Below are positions 61,925 through 64,000 of a stretch of DNA of 64,000 nucleotides, in pieces. Position numbers and translations under genes: made by a program. Position 1 is the first letter of the stretch. The number at the start of each line of letters is the position of its first letter. The stretch covers positions 46,584,072 to 46,648,071 of the forward strand of contig NC_059500.1 in assembly GCF_018139145.2 (NCBI RefSeq), given 5' to 3'. This DNA is from Gymnogyps californianus. Its lineage: Eukaryota > Chordata > Aves > Accipitriformes > Cathartidae. The notes under the pieces are model-generated. The model searched no databases. It was given only the letters and a program-made list of their open reading frames with translations, and was not told the DNA's origin.

Positions 61925-63180
61925 AATTGGAACGTAGGGACACAAGACAGGAAATGACCGCGTAGGTCATCCAGTACAGTTCTCTACTATCATCACAGGC
62001 ATCATGTCCTATAAATACATTCAGCAATTTCTATTCTAGAATGAATTAGAAATTTTTTCCTCTCTATTTCTGTTGGGAGACCGTTTCACAGCCATCACTA
62101 ATCTATTGGTTAGAAACTTTCTTCTAAGTTACAGCCAGGTTTACTCATGTGCAGTTTTCTGCCCATTTGTTCCTGGGCCAAAATTGTGCTTCAGCTTAAG
62201 TACCTTTTCTCCTTCCATTTTTGTTTCTGACGTATTTATAGAACACAGTCCCCTCTCAGACTTCATTTTGATGTGATAAACAAGCCCCACTCATTAGTCA
62301 CTTAAAAACTGGGCTGTCCCTCTCCTTGCTCATCAAAGTGGTGCTTCTCTCTACATATTCCAGCCTGAATTCTTTTCTTGAATGCAGGTGATCGCAATTA
62401 CTAGATTCACTAATATGTTATTTCTTTTTATGTCAAAATCACCTAATAACTTTGTTTCCCTGGCTCATCCTTAAAATACTCTACTCATAACTTCCTTAAG
62501 CCCCACTTTTCTCCAGCACAGCCCACATCATTTCCGATGCAACAATTTCCACCTCCACTTCGCTGCTACATTAACCTTCATTTTCTTTTGTTTCATTACT
62601 GGTTTCTTGGAGGGCTCATCACATGTTTTGAAGAAACCAGACAGACTGGTTCTAATACATTTCTTTGCATGAAATGAGTTATCAGAGAAAAACTTAAACA
62701 GATTTACCTGGAATTCTAAAGTGCGTGTTGCATTTTAAGCTGTTTCCATTAATGCTGCTGCCTCTTACTCTGTCTTTCAGATCTGTTCTACAGCCTTAAC
62801 AGTAATGTTTTGTATATTCAGTTTCCTTCTGTTAGTCAGAATTTCCAAACCACGGTTCATTCCTGTAGTTCTTTCTGAAACACTTTCTGTTTCCCGGCAT
62901 TATTTTTTAAAGTGTGGATACCAGAATGGGGCATGGAAATTGTAGCCTTCTCTATGCATGCATAGTACTGTTTCCCTATTCCCTGCACATGTTCATTTTC
63001 ACCCTGCTTACTGATCCAAGGAGCAGACTAAGTTTTAGGGCAGCTCATTGCCAGTTGGTTATTTTCCATGACCCTAAACTCCCTTTCAGAGTCACCGCCT
63101 TCCAAGAGTTTGTCCACCCTCCTGTATGTCTTACCAACAAGCTTCATTTCTAGGTCTTATTACCTTGCATTTGGCTGATA
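61925..63180 (-). mobile_element. Ancient CR1/L3-like LINE relic, possibly interrupted
   Basis: Old decayed LINE in minus orientation. Blocks match the younger CR1 in this window in the same order. GTAGGTCATCCAGTACAG (61963) corresponds to the 'agatcatctagttcca' region. CCGTTTCACAGCCATCAC (62082) corresponds to the 'cgcctcaccaccctcacc' region. GGATACCAGAATGGGGC (62916) corresponds to the 'ggggccccagagctg' region. AAACTCCCTTTCAGAGTCAC (63076) through TACCTTGCATTTGG (63161) correspond to 'ccaagtccttctccac...gaccttgcacttgg'. The spacing between the two halves is about 450 bp longer than in the young copy, so about 62400-62800 may be a later insertion or unalignable. Old amniote CR1/L3 group, from memory. 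Confidence 0.72.
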
Positions 63181-64000
63181 CACATACCTCAGGATGCCTT
63201 AATGGCTTTGCAGATGTGGTTTATACTTGATATGATTTAGTTTTCTCCAAACTGAGATTGCCCAGCAAAAATCAGGTTAGGTGACAACCTTAACACCTCA
63301 TTAAGCTAATAATAATTCTTTGCTCTACCATTTGCACGTAGTTAGCAACTTTCAGTACTCGGCCAAAGCAGAATTAGGGATATTGCGTTCCAGGAAATGA
63401 AATAGAGTTTAGGCTCAGTGATACCTGGATGAACTTTGATACTATGCACTTTATTTTCTTTTGGAAATAATATATAAACAAAGCTAACCTTAAAATTTCT
63501 CTCCTTTGCTTTCTATGAAAAGTGAGCTTTTTCACAGTCAACATGTAGTACCAAAAAAAAAAGGGGGGGGGCAGAAAAAGAAATAATATACCAGAAATGT
63601 TCTTACATTACATTCAATGGAATATACAAATCCTAAAAGGCAGGAAAATTTGGAATGAGAGTTACAGGAAAATATACCTCAAAATGTCCAGTTCCCTTAC
63701 AATGTCACAGAGTGTACTGGAAACCGAAACTGTTTAGTTACCTCATCCCATCTCACACATATATGGAAACTGTTGTAACAAGCCAGAATAGCATTACAGC
63801 TTTTGGACTTGTTGTCAAAAGTGGCCTCTGGTTTTGGGTGCCCAGCCTGAAACAGGTGATATATTTGAATGTAAAAAACCACACCATTCTTGTTGTGGGG
63901 TAAATCTTAATTTGGAAAGCCAATACTGAAAAGCAGCTTTGGCAAATGTGTCTCTTTCCATACACTTAAGTATATACATTTCAGAGAGTGCATTTTTGAA
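63181..64000. other. PCSK5 intron, window end
   Basis: No gene recognised. Contains the homopolymer pair A10 (63553-63562) and G9 (63563-63571). The open frames at 63655-63965 are short and unremarkable. Confidence 0.5.

Noticed and set aside
62073..63153. Plus-strand frames of 67 and 79 codons
   Set aside because: They fall in the second ancient CR1-like relic, antisense to it.
54880..64000. The next PCSK5 exon (oxyanion Asn and SGNGG motif)
   Set aside because: No matching sequence was seen; it is probably beyond the window.
1..64000. tRNA, rRNA, snRNA, CRISPR or prokaryotic operon features
   Set aside because: No cloverleaf A/B boxes, rRNA cores or regularly spaced repeats were seen; the sequence is clearly vertebrate intronic DNA.

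Overview
The window looks like a 64-kb piece of a bird genome, almost entirely intronic. The avian assignment rests on a CR1-type LINE with the typical ATTCTATGAT-like 3' end, several LTRs of a type I recall from neoavian genomes, and four short GT-AG-spliced exons separated by kilobases of AT-rich sequence. The exons run on the + strand and encode part of the subtilisin-like catalytic domain of a proprotein convertase. The wording of the protein fits PCSK5 (PC5/6) better than PCSK6 or furin. PCSK5 lies on chromosome Z in chicken (established knowledge), so this is probably Z-linked sequence; the species cannot be named.

Layout: 1-25125 is upstream intron (no earlier exon was found). It holds a solo LTR (5372-5981), an ancient CR1-like relic (10420-11010), two TTC/GAA tracts (14873-15010 and 17060-17241), a 2.7-kb dead CR1 on the minus strand (17786-20460), a second solo LTR (21481-22090), and an 89-bp palindromic insertion with a 5-bp target-site duplication (24173-24261). 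Exons follow at 25126-25269 (catalytic Asp), 27554-27630, 49577-49665 (catalytic His) and 54707-54879 (substrate-pocket region and SASWGP block). They join as 144+77+89+173 bp, 161 codons without a stop, with phases 0/2/1/0. The 21.9-kb intron between the second and third exons holds a diverged + strand LTR (about 37810-38304) and a GC-richer island (about 46920-47440). That island contains a phase-compatible, stop-free candidate cassette exon. The intron at 49666-54706 carries a run of 24 G. After 54879 come a third minus-strand solo LTR (57287-57873), a purine tract (60622-60712) and a second ancient CR1-like relic (61925 to about 63180).

There is one gene here, and the window is its central part. 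The signal peptide, propeptide, oxyanion-hole Asn, catalytic Ser, P-domain and Cys-rich region must lie outside. No tRNA, rRNA, CRISPR or second protein-coding gene was seen. The most unusual items are the 89-bp palindromic insertion, the candidate in-frame cassette exon next to the catalytic His, the G24 run, and two same-orientation LTRs that bracket all four catalytic exons.
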